A stretch of DNA of 64,000 nt from Tillus elongatus (lineage: Eukaryota; Arthropoda; Insecta; Coleoptera; Cleridae). The notes below the pieces were generated by a model. It searched no databases. It worked only from the letters and a program-made list of their open reading frames with translations, and was not told where the DNA came from. The stretch spans positions 23,433,739 to 23,497,738 of the forward strand of contig OZ023267.1 in the NCBI GenBank assembly GCA_964006375.1, in the 5' to 3' direction. A program made the position numbers and the translations under genes. Shown one piece after another: positions 47,101 through 57,074 of this stretch; positions within the stretch are counted from its first letter, which is position 1, and each line of letters begins with the position of its first letter.

Positions 47101-49473
47101 GTCATAAACACGTTTCATGTGGCCTAGTTCCAAATATTCTCTCATAAAAGCAGAATATTGGGTATACAAGTCCATGTTTCTAGCAAGGCGGCGTTCCAGG
47201 GAAAGAAATCTTTGGACGACGAGGTCGCGAATGCCAGGAAAAATAGGCAGCGACTCAGATTTAAATGGGAGCGAAACGATATATTTGCCAGAAGGAGAAC
47301 GAGATATTTTAGTCTTAAAATGATGTTCACAAAAAATATCTTCATTAGAGTGATGCGACGAAGTCGGAACACTTTCCACTTCCCAAAAATCCCTAAGGGT
47401 GCGATCGAGATTTGATTCAAAGTTACTGCACAAGAAAGAAAAGACAGCAGAAGAATGAACTGTGTTGCCAATCTTACCCATGAGCACATAACCAAAGACG
47501 GTGTTGACGGCATCAGGTTGACCTTCCCCACCGGAAATGCGTCCATTTAAAAGGATTTTAGAAAAAACGTCGGCTCCTAACAATATATCGACCTGACCTG
47601 GACGATTAAAATGGCGATCAGCCAATTTTAAATTGCGAATGTGAGACCAATTGGAAGAGCAAATAGCGGTTGCTGGCAAATTATCACAAATGGCGTTCAA
47701 GATCAATGCGTCGACAGTAAAATTGAAAGAATCTTGACCAACCGGTCTTCCAGTGAGCGTTACACAACCACTCTGAGAAGAAGTCTGCATAGATGCCAGT
47801 CCTTTGATTGCAAACATGCAGTTTTGCTTAGGCAACCCCAAACGCTTAAAAGCCCTTTGCGAGATAAAAGACATCATACTACCTCCATCCAAAAGGCATC
47901 TCATAATCTGATAATTTCCATGGTTATCAAGAACTTCAATCAGCGCAGTGGCCAATAAGACCGTGGTTTGATTAGATACAATCCCAGAAGCAGCAAAGAC
48001 CTGCTCTTGGTCGAGCGGAGCGGAAGGAACTGGAGATCTGGAAGGGTTATTACACACTGGCGACGGAATAGGCGCGGAGCTTTTATCAAAATGCAAGAGC
48101 GTATGATGACGCTGACCACACTTGCGACAGGACCTGGTAGATTTGCATTTGTTAAGATAATGTAGGCTACTTAAACAGTTGTGGCAAAGACGAGAAGATT
48201 TAACAAAATTATAGCGATCTTTTGGAGTTTTATTACAAAATGAGGAGCAATTATAAATAGAATGCGAAGAATCTTTGCAAAACACACAAGTATGTAAGAT
48301 AGATTTACAATTTAAATTATCAGCGAAAAAAGCGGAAGTTCGAGGCGTTGGTCTAGCTTGCGATTTGTCAGAATATTTCTTTTGAGAGTGCGAAAGGAAT
48401 GACTTCTGATCCATAGCATCACCAGCGATACAATATTTATTTAGAAAGTCAAGCAATTGCGTAAATGTAGGGACCTCGGTGGAAGCGTGGTCTAACTCAA
48501 ATTTCGTCAACATGTTCCTGTCAAGGCGTTTTGACACCAACATAAACATAACAAAGTCCCATTGGTCTGTAGGAAAGCCTAAAGTGTTTAAAGCAGAAAG
48601 ATTTTCCGAAATAATGTCTAGCGAATTGCGAATATTGACGTGGTCATCAGAATTAAATTTCGAAATGCTATCTATAGCATGCCAGTGCTCTTGGGCACGC
48701 AGACGTTTGTTAGAATAACGAGTGACTAATGTATTATAAGCTATCTGATAATTGTCAGCGGTCAGAGGCAAAGATCTTATTAGAGATAACGGCGGGCCTT
48801 CTACTGATATAGTTAGATAATGAAACTTTTCAATGTCGGAATATGCGGGACAGTCCTGTACTAAGGCATTGAATAAATCGATAAAAGTGTTAAAGGTTTT
48901 ATAGTCACCTCTAAATTTAGGAATTTCTATTTTAGCTAGCCTTGCTTTAGCACCTTCATTAAGACCAGCTGTATTTGAATTTAGAATTTCCTGGACATTT
49001 GTTTTATTGTCAGGGAATAACCTAGAACAAATGGCTTTAATTTCAAAATAAGCGTCCATAAATCCAGCGTAAATAGTGTTTTCATCAGAAGCGTTTCCAT
49101 GTTCACTACTTAAAATTGCAGAAACGATATTTTCGTGCGTTTGAATAAACTGTTCCCTTAAATAGTCGATTTCGGAAGATCTAACCCTAAGTAAATTATA
49201 AAGCGAAACATCTGACTGGGCTTTCTGGGCTAGAGAAGACAATGTGTCTATTTCAGATAGCTGAATATTGCGTTGGTTTTTGTATTTCCTTAATTTAGTG
49301 TCAGTCATGATATTAATTGAATAGGCCTCGTATATGGAAATATAACAGATATACGTACCAATGTGAAACAAAGAATTATTCAGGTACAAATTGATAAGAA
49401 TGAAACAGAAGCAAAGAGCGATATATGCGTGAAATGATATGCGTCGACTCCTAAAGCCGTGCTCGTTGTTCAA
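44134..49473 (-). CDS. gag-pol: BEL/Pao Gag-Pol polyprotein
   Basis: The open frame has 1779 codons. The likely true start is Met56 (ATG at 49308-49306, TDTKLRKYKNQ), because residues 1-55 are a hydrophobic run typical of untranslated leader. Order by residue: Gag with DUF1759-like region (~179-330); three zinc knuckles (~394-464: CVFCKDSSHSIYNC, CHNCLSSLHYLNKC, CRKCGQRHH); aspartic protease (~528, LLDGGS); RT (~790-1000) with YVDD at ~938-941; RNase H (~1114-1230, FCDSSEKGY and WSDSQIV); integrase with HHCC zinc domain (~1400-1461) and DDE core (GVDFGGP ~1493, YSDCGTN ~1558, LWESG ~1600); and a DUF5641-type C terminus (~1680-1779). No env. No stop or frameshift. The product is cleaved by its own protease, forms particles, reverse-transcribes the RNA and integrates the DNA. 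Confidence 0.95.
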   Translation of the reverse strand: MNNEHGFRSRRISFHAYIALCFCFILINLYLNNSLFHIGTYICYISIYEAYSINIMTDTKLRKYKNQRNIQLSEIDTLSSLAQKAQSDVSLYNLLRVRSSEIDYLREQFIQTHENIVSAILSSEHGNASDENTIYAGFMDAYFEIKAICSRLFPDNKTNVQEILNSNTAGLNEGAKARLAKIEIPKFRGDYKTFNTFIDLFNALVQDCPAYSDIEKFHYLTISVEGPPLSLIRSLPLTADNYQIAYNTLVTRYSNKRLRAQEHWHAIDSISKFNSDDHVNIRNSLDIISENLSALNTLGFPTDQWDFVMFMLVSKRLDRNMLTKFELDHASTEVPTFTQLLDFLNKYCIAGDAMDQKSFLSHSQKKYSDKSQARPTPRTSAFFADNLNCKSILHTCVFCKDSSHSIYNCSSFCNKTPKDRYNFVKSSRLCHNCLSSLHYLNKCKSTRSCRKCGQRHHTLLHFDKSSAPIPSPVCNNPSRSPVPSAPLDQEQVFAASGIVSNQTTVLLATALIEVLDNHGNYQIMRCLLDGGSMMSFISQRAFKRLGLPKQNCMFAIKGLASMQTSSQSGCVTLTGRPVGQDSFNFTVDALILNAICDNLPATAICSSNWSHIRNLKLADRHFNRPGQVDILLGADVFSKILLNGRISGGEGQPDAVNTVFGYVLMGKIGNTVHSSAVFSFLCSNFESNLDRTLRDFWEVESVPTSSHHSNEDIFCEHHFKTKISRSPSGKYIVSLPFKSESLPIFPGIRDLVVQRFLSLERRLARNMDLYTQYSAFMREYLELGHMKRVYDNKDSPDAYYIPHHCILKPNSLSTKLRVVFNGSAKLPNQSSLNDCLHTGPKLQQDIATILCHFRLHNYVLCADIKMMYRNILVDQSQHDYQRIVWRFASDEPLVDYNLVTLVYGLTPSPFLAIRTLHQLVNDEGGSYPLASAAILNDTYVDDVVTGCSSYEDAKLLQSELISLFERGGFELRKWSSNCSALLSHLPPEHLSQNPLIFGSLANDTPLKILSLQWSPSEDTFFFSVSPLGKPCTKRNMLSELARIFDPLGFLSPITIFQKILIQSLWTSKLDWDQTPPSHIVEAWNRYRNELGLLSNLRIPRKILPPHSGCGYELHGFCDSSEKGYAAVVYIRCLRPDKTVFVQFVCSKTKVAPVKKLTIPRLELCGAVLLAKLLSFLLNVYQTRMTFERIFAWSDSQIVLSWIKSSPHRWKTFVANRVAYIHERVSSEFWHYIDSANNPADIASRGVHPSQFLAHDIWFNGPSLLCRSELSACSPSSELQSEEVSVEERTVSLLTFTGEENLLDDLLKNHSSLHYIQSILSYVLRFAFNSRHSSIAKFGPLSRLELHDALTLLVKRTQAVYFEKELSSKKFPKSWRKLAVFQDSTGLLRVGGRLTRSSLSYERKHPLLLPQKCRLTVLLIEQYHKRYLHIGPRTLHFLLCQNFWILSARRAINTVISKCMPCWKIKPQPYQPPMGDLPLSRVSQVKPFSHTGVDFGGPFAITMNRYRGAKTSKAYICLFVCFATKAIHLEPACSLSTDAFLAALQRFIARRGRCDNLYSDCGTNFVGSAKELKRIFSDATAREGIHWHFNPPSAPHFGGLWESGIKSVKSHLSRVVGQQILSYEEFYTVLTLIESVLNSRPLNPMSSDIDDIHALTPGHFLHMEPVSTLPTPDLSSVPLTRLSRWQLLQRMHHDFWIRWHKEYLHTLQQRSKWLDAGALPTIGAMVAVKAEKLPPSKWLLGRLLSLIPGPDGVVRVAIVETSNGILRRPLVKLCPLPTND

Positions 49474-49699
49474 AATAAAGCAAAATTTAACTGAATGGCG
49501 GATTCTTGCGATAAGAAAATAACTTTTAAAAATTCTATAATTATAAAGGTTCTAGCGATATATACATGAAAATTGCGGGAAATTAATTTAAAATCTGAAT
49601 TGAATACAGCTAAACCAGCGCGCTTTAGTTATTTTCAAAATTAACAAAGTTGAATAGCCAAATTTACTTGCGTATTATTTTCGAGACAAAAAAACTATC

Positions 49700-49720
49700 C
49701 GGCTGAGAAGGACCAAGAAA
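49700..49720 (-). other. Primer-binding site of the BEL/Pao element (candidate)
   Basis: On the minus strand, five bases after the 5' LTR, TGGTCCTTCTCAGCCGG begins with TGG. It is similar, with an indel, to what would pair with the 3' end of an animal tRNA-Tyr (…CCGGCTCGAAGGACCA from general knowledge). The primer identity is an inference. Confidence 0.45.
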
Positions 49721-50171
49721 TGGGCTGGAGCGGGCGAAGAAATTGGCGTTAAGCGGGCTATTACGAACAAAGTGGACTGTAATTTGCGTTTGTTAATTAA
49801 GTAACGTTTTTAATGAAAAGAGAAGGGGCAAAAGCAGTGGAAATTGATGCAAACTCGTGAATGACCAAAAAGCCACTTACCTTTGTGAATTTCTTCTCTT
49901 GTCGAGTACTGGACTCACAGAAACTCGTGCGTGTCCCGGAAAAGGCTATCCTGGGTTGCTGGTGCGTTTAATGGATTTGTTAAGGCTGGTTTGACTGTAT
50001 CACACACACATATAATTTTAAGGTAGCGGTATTATACGATATCGCGGTTTTGCGTTGCTGACTACTTAAGTTGTGTTCTTCTTGACGATTCGTGGAATTC
50101 TGGTCTGTTCTTCTTATCGCAAAATAAAGATTATAAATTCCACTGCTTTTACACTATACGAGGAGCGAACA
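49721..50171 (-). repeat. 5' LTR of the BEL/Pao element
   Basis: 451 bp, carries the promoter side in the minus sense. It begins TGTTCGCTCCTCGTATAG. No clear TATA box is evident near the start. Confidence 0.95.
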
Positions 50172-50176
50172 ATGCC

Positions 50177-50536
50177 AGATATCTGAAACAGACGAGTCAG
50201 GACAGGAGCAAGTTCTGGTGCGCAATTTTTTAGAACAATTGCTGGGATCTCGTCAAGGCCAGAGGCTTTCCTGGTATTAAGAGAAGAGAGCATCTTTCGT
50301 ACCTTTTTAGTTTTGAAAATGATATCCGTCATTTTATGCGCGACATTGGGGACTGTTGGTGGTTGAACATTTGGAGGTGGGTTGAGAGCAGAATTGCCGG
50401 CGAACAACGAGGCAAAAAGTTCAGCCTCGCCCAGGGCGGTAAAAACAATTTCATCCCCTGAGACAAGATGTGTGAACGTGCTCTTGCAGAAATTATTCCC
50501 AATAGATTTAGCAAGAGTCCATAAGGGTTTGCCGTC
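50177..50536 (-). pseudogene. LINE-A copy d, upstream half (linker to RT fingers)
   Basis: Minus-strand coding for LFASLFAGNSALNPPPNV, HKMTDIIFKTKKVRKMLSSL and ASGLDEIPAIVLKNCAPELA, continuous in homology with copy c. It is 5'-truncated at ~50536 after GLLLNLLGI-type sequence in a second frame. With 43083-43471 it makes one ~760-bp LINE fragment that predates the BEL/Pao insertion. Confidence 0.85.
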
Positions 50537-51482
50537 GTGTAGGAGGCCATGGCCTAGAGTTTTCTAACGGGAAGGCAGGGGTTTCGGCCTCAAGATCGTA
50601 AACTGTACAGTGACCAGGGCTATAAGTCAATGTTCGCAGAATCTGATGATGGCGTAATAATTTAGCGAAAAGCTTCCGTTATTTGCAATATTGTATAAAC
50701 ACTCGTTATATGCAACGGATACTACTATACCAATTATCTGTTACCTGGTAAGCTAACAATTTACTACGATAATACAACATTAATTATTGTTAATATTAAT
50801 TGCCATCTCTACTAAACAGGTATTATCAGAATTGCGTGTTATGGGCCTTCGCTCTAGAGCAGCCCGGAACAGACAGATAAGCCGTTATACATATTGATCA
50901 AAGGATAGTTTTGGACCAATAACTAATCAAATTAGTGTCATCAGTAGTGAACGCTTTATCTACACTACACAGGGACATCCCTATCTCAGGAATGAATAGA
51001 GAATGATCGGATTTCGACGATCTATTATATGATAATAGATTAATGATGATTGTAATAAAGACTTTGCTGAAGATTTTGTTAAATAATAATATAAAGGGTT
51101 TTACTTGCAAATGATAATTTCTGTAGAGCCAAAATATATAATCACAATAAACCAATCAAGGCATCATATATTTATAACAATAACAATAATACCATCAATT
51201 GCAAAATCAAACATTGCCAAACAAGGCTCCAATTCAGTCGCACAGCCTACGAATTAGGTCGCTCTCTCTTCTTCTACTAAAGCCTTCTTCGATGCTACTT
51301 CATATCGCTGTCCGGCGGCGAAATGCAAAATTCAAAATGAATGAGAGTGATGCAACAGATAAAGTTATAGCCTATATTTCCATTTGAACACTGCAATTGA
51401 AGGTGACACGCCAACAACACTGGCACACTTATTTGTTATATGTGCACAATTATATTAAACTAACGTTTAAAGGACTGTTTTC
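50537..51482. other. Unassigned stretch
   Basis: About 950 bp with no supported gene or repeat. Confidence 0.4.
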
Positions 51483-51925
51483 TATGTTTTCGAATTGTTA
51501 AATTATCCTTCATTCGTAAGGTACGATTGGGCACATCTGTTGTGTATCTTATTTTTTCATGTAGGTAGGGTGTGTTTTTGTTGAGAAAATGTTATAAAAA
51601 AGGACAGCCAAATAGAATTTACTTCTATGAAACATATTTAGCCACTTTATGTCTCTTGGCTTATGAGAAATTCTATGAAAGCACCGAATGCGAAATATAA
51701 GTCTCAAACCCGAATTGTGTACTATTTGAATTGGCCTCGCATCACCGCTACCCACGCACGCCCGATACACCCCATTACAATAATTAAGACGTGACAAAAC
51801 CAGAGCTTTGCAAAGTTATATCTTAAGGCACAATATGATTTCTGCAGCATGTTTTTACATGCTGCCGATACCTCAAATCCCGATCCACCTCCAGACCCAA
51901 ATTTCTTGTACTACTTTTATATCCC
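51483..51925 (-). pseudogene. LINE-F, C-terminal part of RT, 3' side of a nested insertion
   Basis: The minus-strand frame begins about 51920 with STRNLGLEVDRDLRYRQHVK, shifts once, then reads LCKALVLSRLNYCNGVYRAC, RPIQIVHNSGLRLIFRIR and WLNMFHRSKFYLAVLFYN. This is the post-palm region of a LINE RT (NLG..D..L...H; SRLNYCN; IQ..QN...R). It continues the same reading sense as LINE-F at 54219-55300. LINE-A copy e lies between, so these are two halves of one element. Stops at 51549 and upstream make it dead. Confidence 0.75.
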
Positions 51926-51926
51926 C

Positions 51927-54218
51927 TGTGGATCCGGGGATTAACGAAAAGAATAGGCCCAAGGTAACTCCTGCCTGTCGTACGAGGCGACTAATCAGAG
52001 TCTAGCAGGTGGTAGTGGACTTCTCCTTTACGTGATAGTAAAGGATTTTTTAACTCCCGAGGAGGTACCACCCCTTACATCAAGGAGCCGGTGAAGTCAC
52101 AACGGACGTTCCCGGTTCTGGTGTATGAGTCGATTTACCTTATAAACAAAAATTATGATGGCTCCTCCATGCACAAAAAATTCCGGAGATGAAATACCCC
52201 TCGATTCAGATCTCCATCCGGGAGAAGGGTGTACAGGGGGCGCCGGCATCAAGATTTAAAATATCCTTCTCGAATATATGTAGCCTAAATTGTAACCTGA
52301 ACCACGTCCATCATTTTCTCTAGGCTAATAGGCCCCAACTCCTCTTTCTCACCGAAACCCAAATCAGTGCTAAAACAGCCACTAATCACATTAATTTCCC
52401 GGGGTATGAGCTCCTTACTTCCTTTAGATTGAATGGAGGCGTGTGCGCATACGTCTGTAGCAATCTACGCTGCACCAGACTCCCCAATTTGGAAGCTGGA
52501 AGAAAAGACCTAGTTTGGATGAAACTCTTTCAGTACAGCTCTTCGACTACCTTTCTGAAAAACCTACCATCTGATTTCTGAATATCCTTCCTCCGAGGTC
52601 ACTATTCTTGGTGACTTCAATGTCCATAATAAGCATTGGCTAGGATCTTCAAAAACAGATCCACAAGGGAGAGGCGGAGGCCTTTGCAGTCGGCAATTCT
52701 TTAGCCAATATGGTTCAGCAACCTACTTACTTTCCTCGCATCACAACACACAGCTCAAATCTCTTGGATCTCCTTCTTACTACAAAAACTGAATGCTATA
52801 AGATATCAGTCACCGCCCTCCTTGGTCGCTGACAGCAGGATCACTGCTTCCTGCGCAATGCAACCCGAGGTTACACAGTCATCACACCCACGTATCGTTT
52901 GGCACTACAACTCCGCGAACTGGGACGAAATGCGAGATTACTTTTCCCCATTTCCATGGGCATCTCTCTGCTTATCTCATCCTGACCCCTCTGATATCTC
53001 ACAAAGCGTCACCGAAACTATCCAAGCTGACATGGAAATATTTATTCCACGTACACAGAAAACCTTATCAGACGCTCCAAAGCCCTGGTTCTCTGAATCC
53101 TGTGACAAGGTCAGACTTGAAAAGGTCAAATCTCACAAAACGCTTCTACACAATCCCAGTCAAGAAAACCGTAAAGCATTTAAGAAACCGCTATGTCCGC
53201 ATTCTTTATGAGGCAAAAACTCGTTTATTAACCACACCAAAAACAAAGTCCTCTCAAGCTCCAACGGCAGCAAACCCTTCTGGACTCTTGCTAAATCTAT
53301 TGGGAATAATTTGTGCACGAGCACACTCCTACCTCTTGTTTCAGGGGATCAAATTGTTTCTACCGCCCTGGGCATGGCTGAACTTTTTGCGTCGTTGTTC
53401 GCCGGCAATTCTACTCTCAACCCACCTTCAAATGTTCCACCACCAACAGTTCCTAATGTTGCGCATAAAATGACGGATATCATTTTCAAAACTAAAAAGG
53501 TACGAAAGATGCTCTCTTCCCTTAATACCAGGAAACCCTTTGGCCGTGACGAGATCCCAGCAATTGTTCTCAAAAATGCGCACCAGAACTTGCTCCTGTC
53601 CTGACTCGTCTGTTTCAGACATCTTACAATAGAGGCATTTTCCCTAGTAACTGGAAAACTGCTCGACTACAACCCGTCCCCAAGAAAGGATCCAGCGCGC
53701 TTCCTAGCAACTACAGGCATGTATCCACCCTTTCAGTCGTCTCTAAATTGATGGAAAAGTATATGAACACCGAATTAGTAAAATTTCTTAAAAAACACAG
53801 TCTAATCCACGACAGGCAGTATGGATTCCGTCAGCGCAGATCAACTGCCGACCTCCTTTCCTTTGTCACCCATTCTTGGAACAAGTCTATGGAACCACAC
53901 GGTGAATCCAGGATTGTCGCTCTAGACATATCCCAAGCAGTCGACCAGGTCTGGCACGCAGCGCTGCTTAATAAGCTTCCGACTTATGGCCTACCAACAA
54001 AACTCTGTACCTGGACAGCAAATTTCCTCACCAACCGAAGCATTTCTGCTGTCGTGGACGGCAATTCCTCTAAACTCTATCCAAATAATGCAGGAGTCCT
54101 TCAAGGTTCAGCTTTAGCCCCTACTCTGTTTGTTCTCCACATCAATGACCTCCTCTCTAGCACATCCAACCCAGTACCTTGTCGGCACCCACGGTACGAT
54201 AGTATTTAGGCTGTAAAA
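51927..54218 (+). pseudogene. LINE-A copy e: near full length from 5' UTR to RT, inserted in LINE-F
   Basis: The leader at 51927-52260 has GC-rich hairpins (CCCCTGTGGATCCGGGG; CCTGCCTGTCGTACGAGGCG). The APE-type endonuclease (52262-52870, shifted several times) has LLFLTETQISAK, FPGYELL, GGVCAYV, LGDFNVHNKHW in one frame and SNLLDLLLTTK and DHCFL in others. Then come the linker, fingers and RT palm (53748-54170: QYGFRQRRSTADLLSF, DISQAVDQVWH, ASTPTLF-type block) as far as SNPVP. The frame then skips directly to the last codons before the 3' end (CRHPRYDSI frame; complement of STPTVR-stop) at 54178-54210. The YxDD and C-terminal RT are therefore deleted. Dead copy, but the only one here with a 5' end. 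Confidence 0.85.
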
Positions 54219-55300
54219 ATGAAATAACAGAATTTCCAACAGCAATTTGAACTGAATTATAAATTAGTATTCCTAAAGTCTCATTGCCAAACAAAATGAC
54301 AACTGATTTTGATGGATTTATTTGCACAATATGTTTCAGCGATATGGAGAAAAGAAAGTCAAGATCCCGATTGAGTCGCGCACATGCGCTGTGTATCTTA
54401 ACCGGCAAAAAGAGCAGTATAATTGAGAGTTGTCGGCATCTAGATGATAGTTACTATATTTGATATGTTTGCAAAAACTGTAACTATAGACAGTGTATAA
54501 TAGTGTCCCCAAAATTCTACCTTGCGGTACCCCTCTTGTTACAGAAAGTAGCCCCGCAGCAACGTCATTACGTATCACATTCTGAAACCGACCTGTCAGA
54601 AAAAACCTAACCAAGCAAAGAGAATTGCCTACGAAATTAAAATGCCCCAGAATCGACATAAGTATATCATGATGTATCATGTCAAATGCCTTTGAATAAT
54701 CTAAAAGAACCAGGACCGCGATTCTGCCCCTATCCAATGCTCCGAGTGTATCATCTCTCAACTTAGTTAAAGCAGTGGCGCAACCATACCCAGGTCTAAA
54801 GCAAGACTGCAAGGATGGTATAAGCTTGGGTCGATCTAGAAACTGACTCATTTGAACCATCATCACCTTCTTAAGAAACTCAGACAACACCGGTAAAAGG
54901 CTCACTGAACGTAGATGTGATCTCTCCTTTGGCCCACTCTGCTTTGGTACAGGCGTAACATCCGCCCGCTTCCAAGACGCTGGAAAGGCAGAGTGTCTCA
55001 GGCAATGATTAACTATGAGTTATATACGGCACGAAATAAGGGCAACAGAGCTGCAAGAGTACTATATTCAAACCATCATACCCAAATGCTTTAGATTGAT
55101 GTTAATTTTTTTAGTTACTCTGCCTAGTGTTTCTGTGAGAAAACTTATAAGTGATCTAATTGCCATTGTTGTTGCATTTCGCATCTGCTTATAGTAATCT
55201 CAGTGTGTTTGCCTCTTAGTTAATTTAAATCTTTGAAAAGCTAGATCCCTGAGTTTTTGCATGATTCCTATCACCTCACTCATCCAGGTGCGTAAGTTCT
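54219..55300 (-). pseudogene. LINE-F, linker and RT palm, 5' side of the nested insertion
   Basis: On the minus strand from about 55290: WMSEVIGIMQKLRDLAFQRF (endonuclease-RT linker), FPASWKRADVTPVPKQSG, LLPVLSEFLKKVM, SCFRPGYGCATALTKLRDD, LLDYSKAFDMIHHDILMSIL (motif A), TRGVPQGRILGTLLYTVY, a degraded YHLDADNSQLY in place of YxDD, and INPSKSVVILFGN. It then breaks at 54219 (VGNSVISF). The next expected block (NLGLEVDRDL) resumes at ~51920 beyond LINE-A copy e. The sequence differs clearly from LINE-A and is Jockey/CR1-like by layout. Several shifts and stops. Confidence 0.8.
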
Positions 55301-55930
55301 GTTCAATTCAAACGATTTTAATGTAGCATGTTAATCAAATAAAAACAAAATATTGCAACTCAATATACTGATAATGCTACATTAAGTGTTGATTAAATAA
55401 TCGTTCTTTGTTATACCAGAATCTGATTTCTGTTTTTAGCACACCAGAACAGCATTTAATTAATTTACATAAAGTAGTATTGATTCACGGCAGACGTGTG
55501 AAGTGAAGGAGGCGTAAAATGTATGCTGGAAGGTAATAATGCTTTTAGGAAGTTATGTAAATCAGACTTCGAAGAGGCATAGGATCCCGAAGGATGGTCG
55601 CGGTAACTGATAACCGAGACTCCATCTCATCCTGCTACAGTTTCATGTAGTTATGATTAATTTATCAATCTCGGCTTTCCACAGTTTTGCTCTTCTGCTT
55701 ACATACTCTCGTATGTGTGTTCTGTGAGAGAGACTTTGCACCGTCAAGCTTTGGAATTAGTTCGATCAACAGGAAAATAAAACGCAAAAGCTAGTATAAT
55801 TTGGATGCTATTTAATTTTTATCAGCGAAATTACATTAAAGAAACACAATCAAGACGAATTTTTGAAATTTTACCTTTAATCACTGCAAACTAGGACTCT
55901 CAGAATAAATTTTGGGTGATAATATGTATA
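55301..55930. other. Unassigned stretch with a short inverted repeat
   Basis: AATGTAGCATGTTAATC near 55320 is partly mirrored by GATAATGCTACATTAAGTG near 55370-55390. Nothing else is supported. Confidence 0.35.
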
Positions 55931-56420
55931 TATACAGGGTCCGGCAAGTTGAGAGGATCACATAATTATCTTCACCACCGCTTCATCTAGAAATGTGAAA
56001 TTTGGTATCTATAGATACACCAGTGTTTCGCAAAACCGGAAATTAGTTTCATGTATGCAGAGTGATCAGTTTCCCTGTGTCACACCAAACTTTTATTTTT
56101 TTAAATAGGACACCCTATATTTTATTTAATTTTTTGATAGAGCACTTCACGGCTAGTAAAATGATGCCCCACAAAAGTAACCTCGGATTAACGGTTTAGA
56201 AGTTATTCAATTGTTTGTCCGAAATTTTATTCTGATTCAACACGACAGTGCTGCCATGTCGTCGCAAAACCTGTCAAGATCTGGTATTACCATAACTCTT
56301 GACTCAATGTAGCATAATAAAGTATGGTTTTATAGCTTGCGAAAATATCCACTTATACAGGGTGTTACATTTTTCAAAGCTCAATTTTTCTCGATAATTT
56401 CAAATAGAACCCCCTGTATA
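55931..56420. mobile_element. TATACAGGGT-ended inverted-repeat element (second copy)
   Basis: It begins TATACAGGGTCC at 55931. A second TATACAGGGTGT sits at 56354 and the inverse CCCCCTGTATA at 56409-56420. The last block (TCTCGATAATTTCAAATAG) matches 10333-10352. Non-coding; transposase class unknown. Confidence 0.5.
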
Positions 56421-56596
56421 TGACTACAGCATCAGATAGCGGGTTTAGTAAGCTTTCTCCCAATACCATATCGGCTGGGGTTCAATTGGCTGGATCAACA
56501 CAAACTGATCGATCATTTGTAAACGTCTGGGCTTTCTTCTTTCTAAAGGTGAATTATAATTTGTACTTTTAATAAAAATGATAAACATTGCATTTT

Positions 56597-56706
56597 TTAG
56601 CGAATTTTCATTAAGAAAAATTAGCTATGAGAGAGGTCACGATGAAAAGCTTTTGAAAAAATTTCTTCAGGTGAGGACCCTAGAACCGAAAACTAAGGTC
56701 CGTTAA

Positions 56707-56803
<97 letters not shown>

Positions 56804-57070
56804 ATAGATAACTCAAAAAATACTAAACTGATTTCAATCCAATTTGGAAAAAATCATGTTTGGTCGAAAACCGAGGTCGAGTTCGTTAATCAGCCGTTAT
56901 GCTCAAGTTTTTCCGGTGGAAAAACGGGGGAAATTGTTTAAAAACGCTATATATGTGTAAGTGTTAGAGTAACTGGAGTGAGATTTTACATGTCGCTAGA
57001 AATAGTGAAAATAAACCTATGTTGTGATTTTAAGTGATTTGGTACACAATATTTAGAGTTTTTTCCAAAT
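56597..57070 (-). mobile_element. (TA)n-core element, short variant
   Basis: Hairpin-side terminus TTAGCGAATTTTC...AAAAATTAGCTA (56597-56628), GAGAGAGGTCACGATG, CCTAGAACCG, (TA)n, then body GATAACTCAAAAAATACTAAACTG through TTTAGAGTTTTTTCCAAAT, matching 16334-16620. Repeat alpha begins directly afterwards. Confidence 0.65.
56709..56801. repeat. (TA)n microsatellite
   Basis: About 93 bp of TA. Confidence 0.97.
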
Positions 57071-57074
57071 TAAA

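Larger units (their letters stand above)
43472..50171 (-). mobile_element. Complete BEL/Pao LTR retrotransposon, apparently intact and young
   Basis: It has two 451-bp LTRs (43472-43922, 49721-50171) in which I found no difference by eye. A 5-bp target duplication ATGCC flanks it (43467-43471, 50172-50176). One uninterrupted polyprotein frame fills the interior. In the minus-strand sense the LTRs begin TGTTCGCTCC and end CCAGCCCA. The element lies inside a LINE-A fragment whose two halves match adjacent parts of copy c. Identical LTRs at a diverged locus imply a very recent insertion. It could be competent for retrotransposition, but expression cannot be judged from sequence. Confidence 0.95.

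Noticed and set aside
44620..48718. Numerous plus-strand frames opposite the BEL/Pao polyprotein
   Set aside because: They are antisense shadows of a 1779-codon frame with complete retroelement domains.
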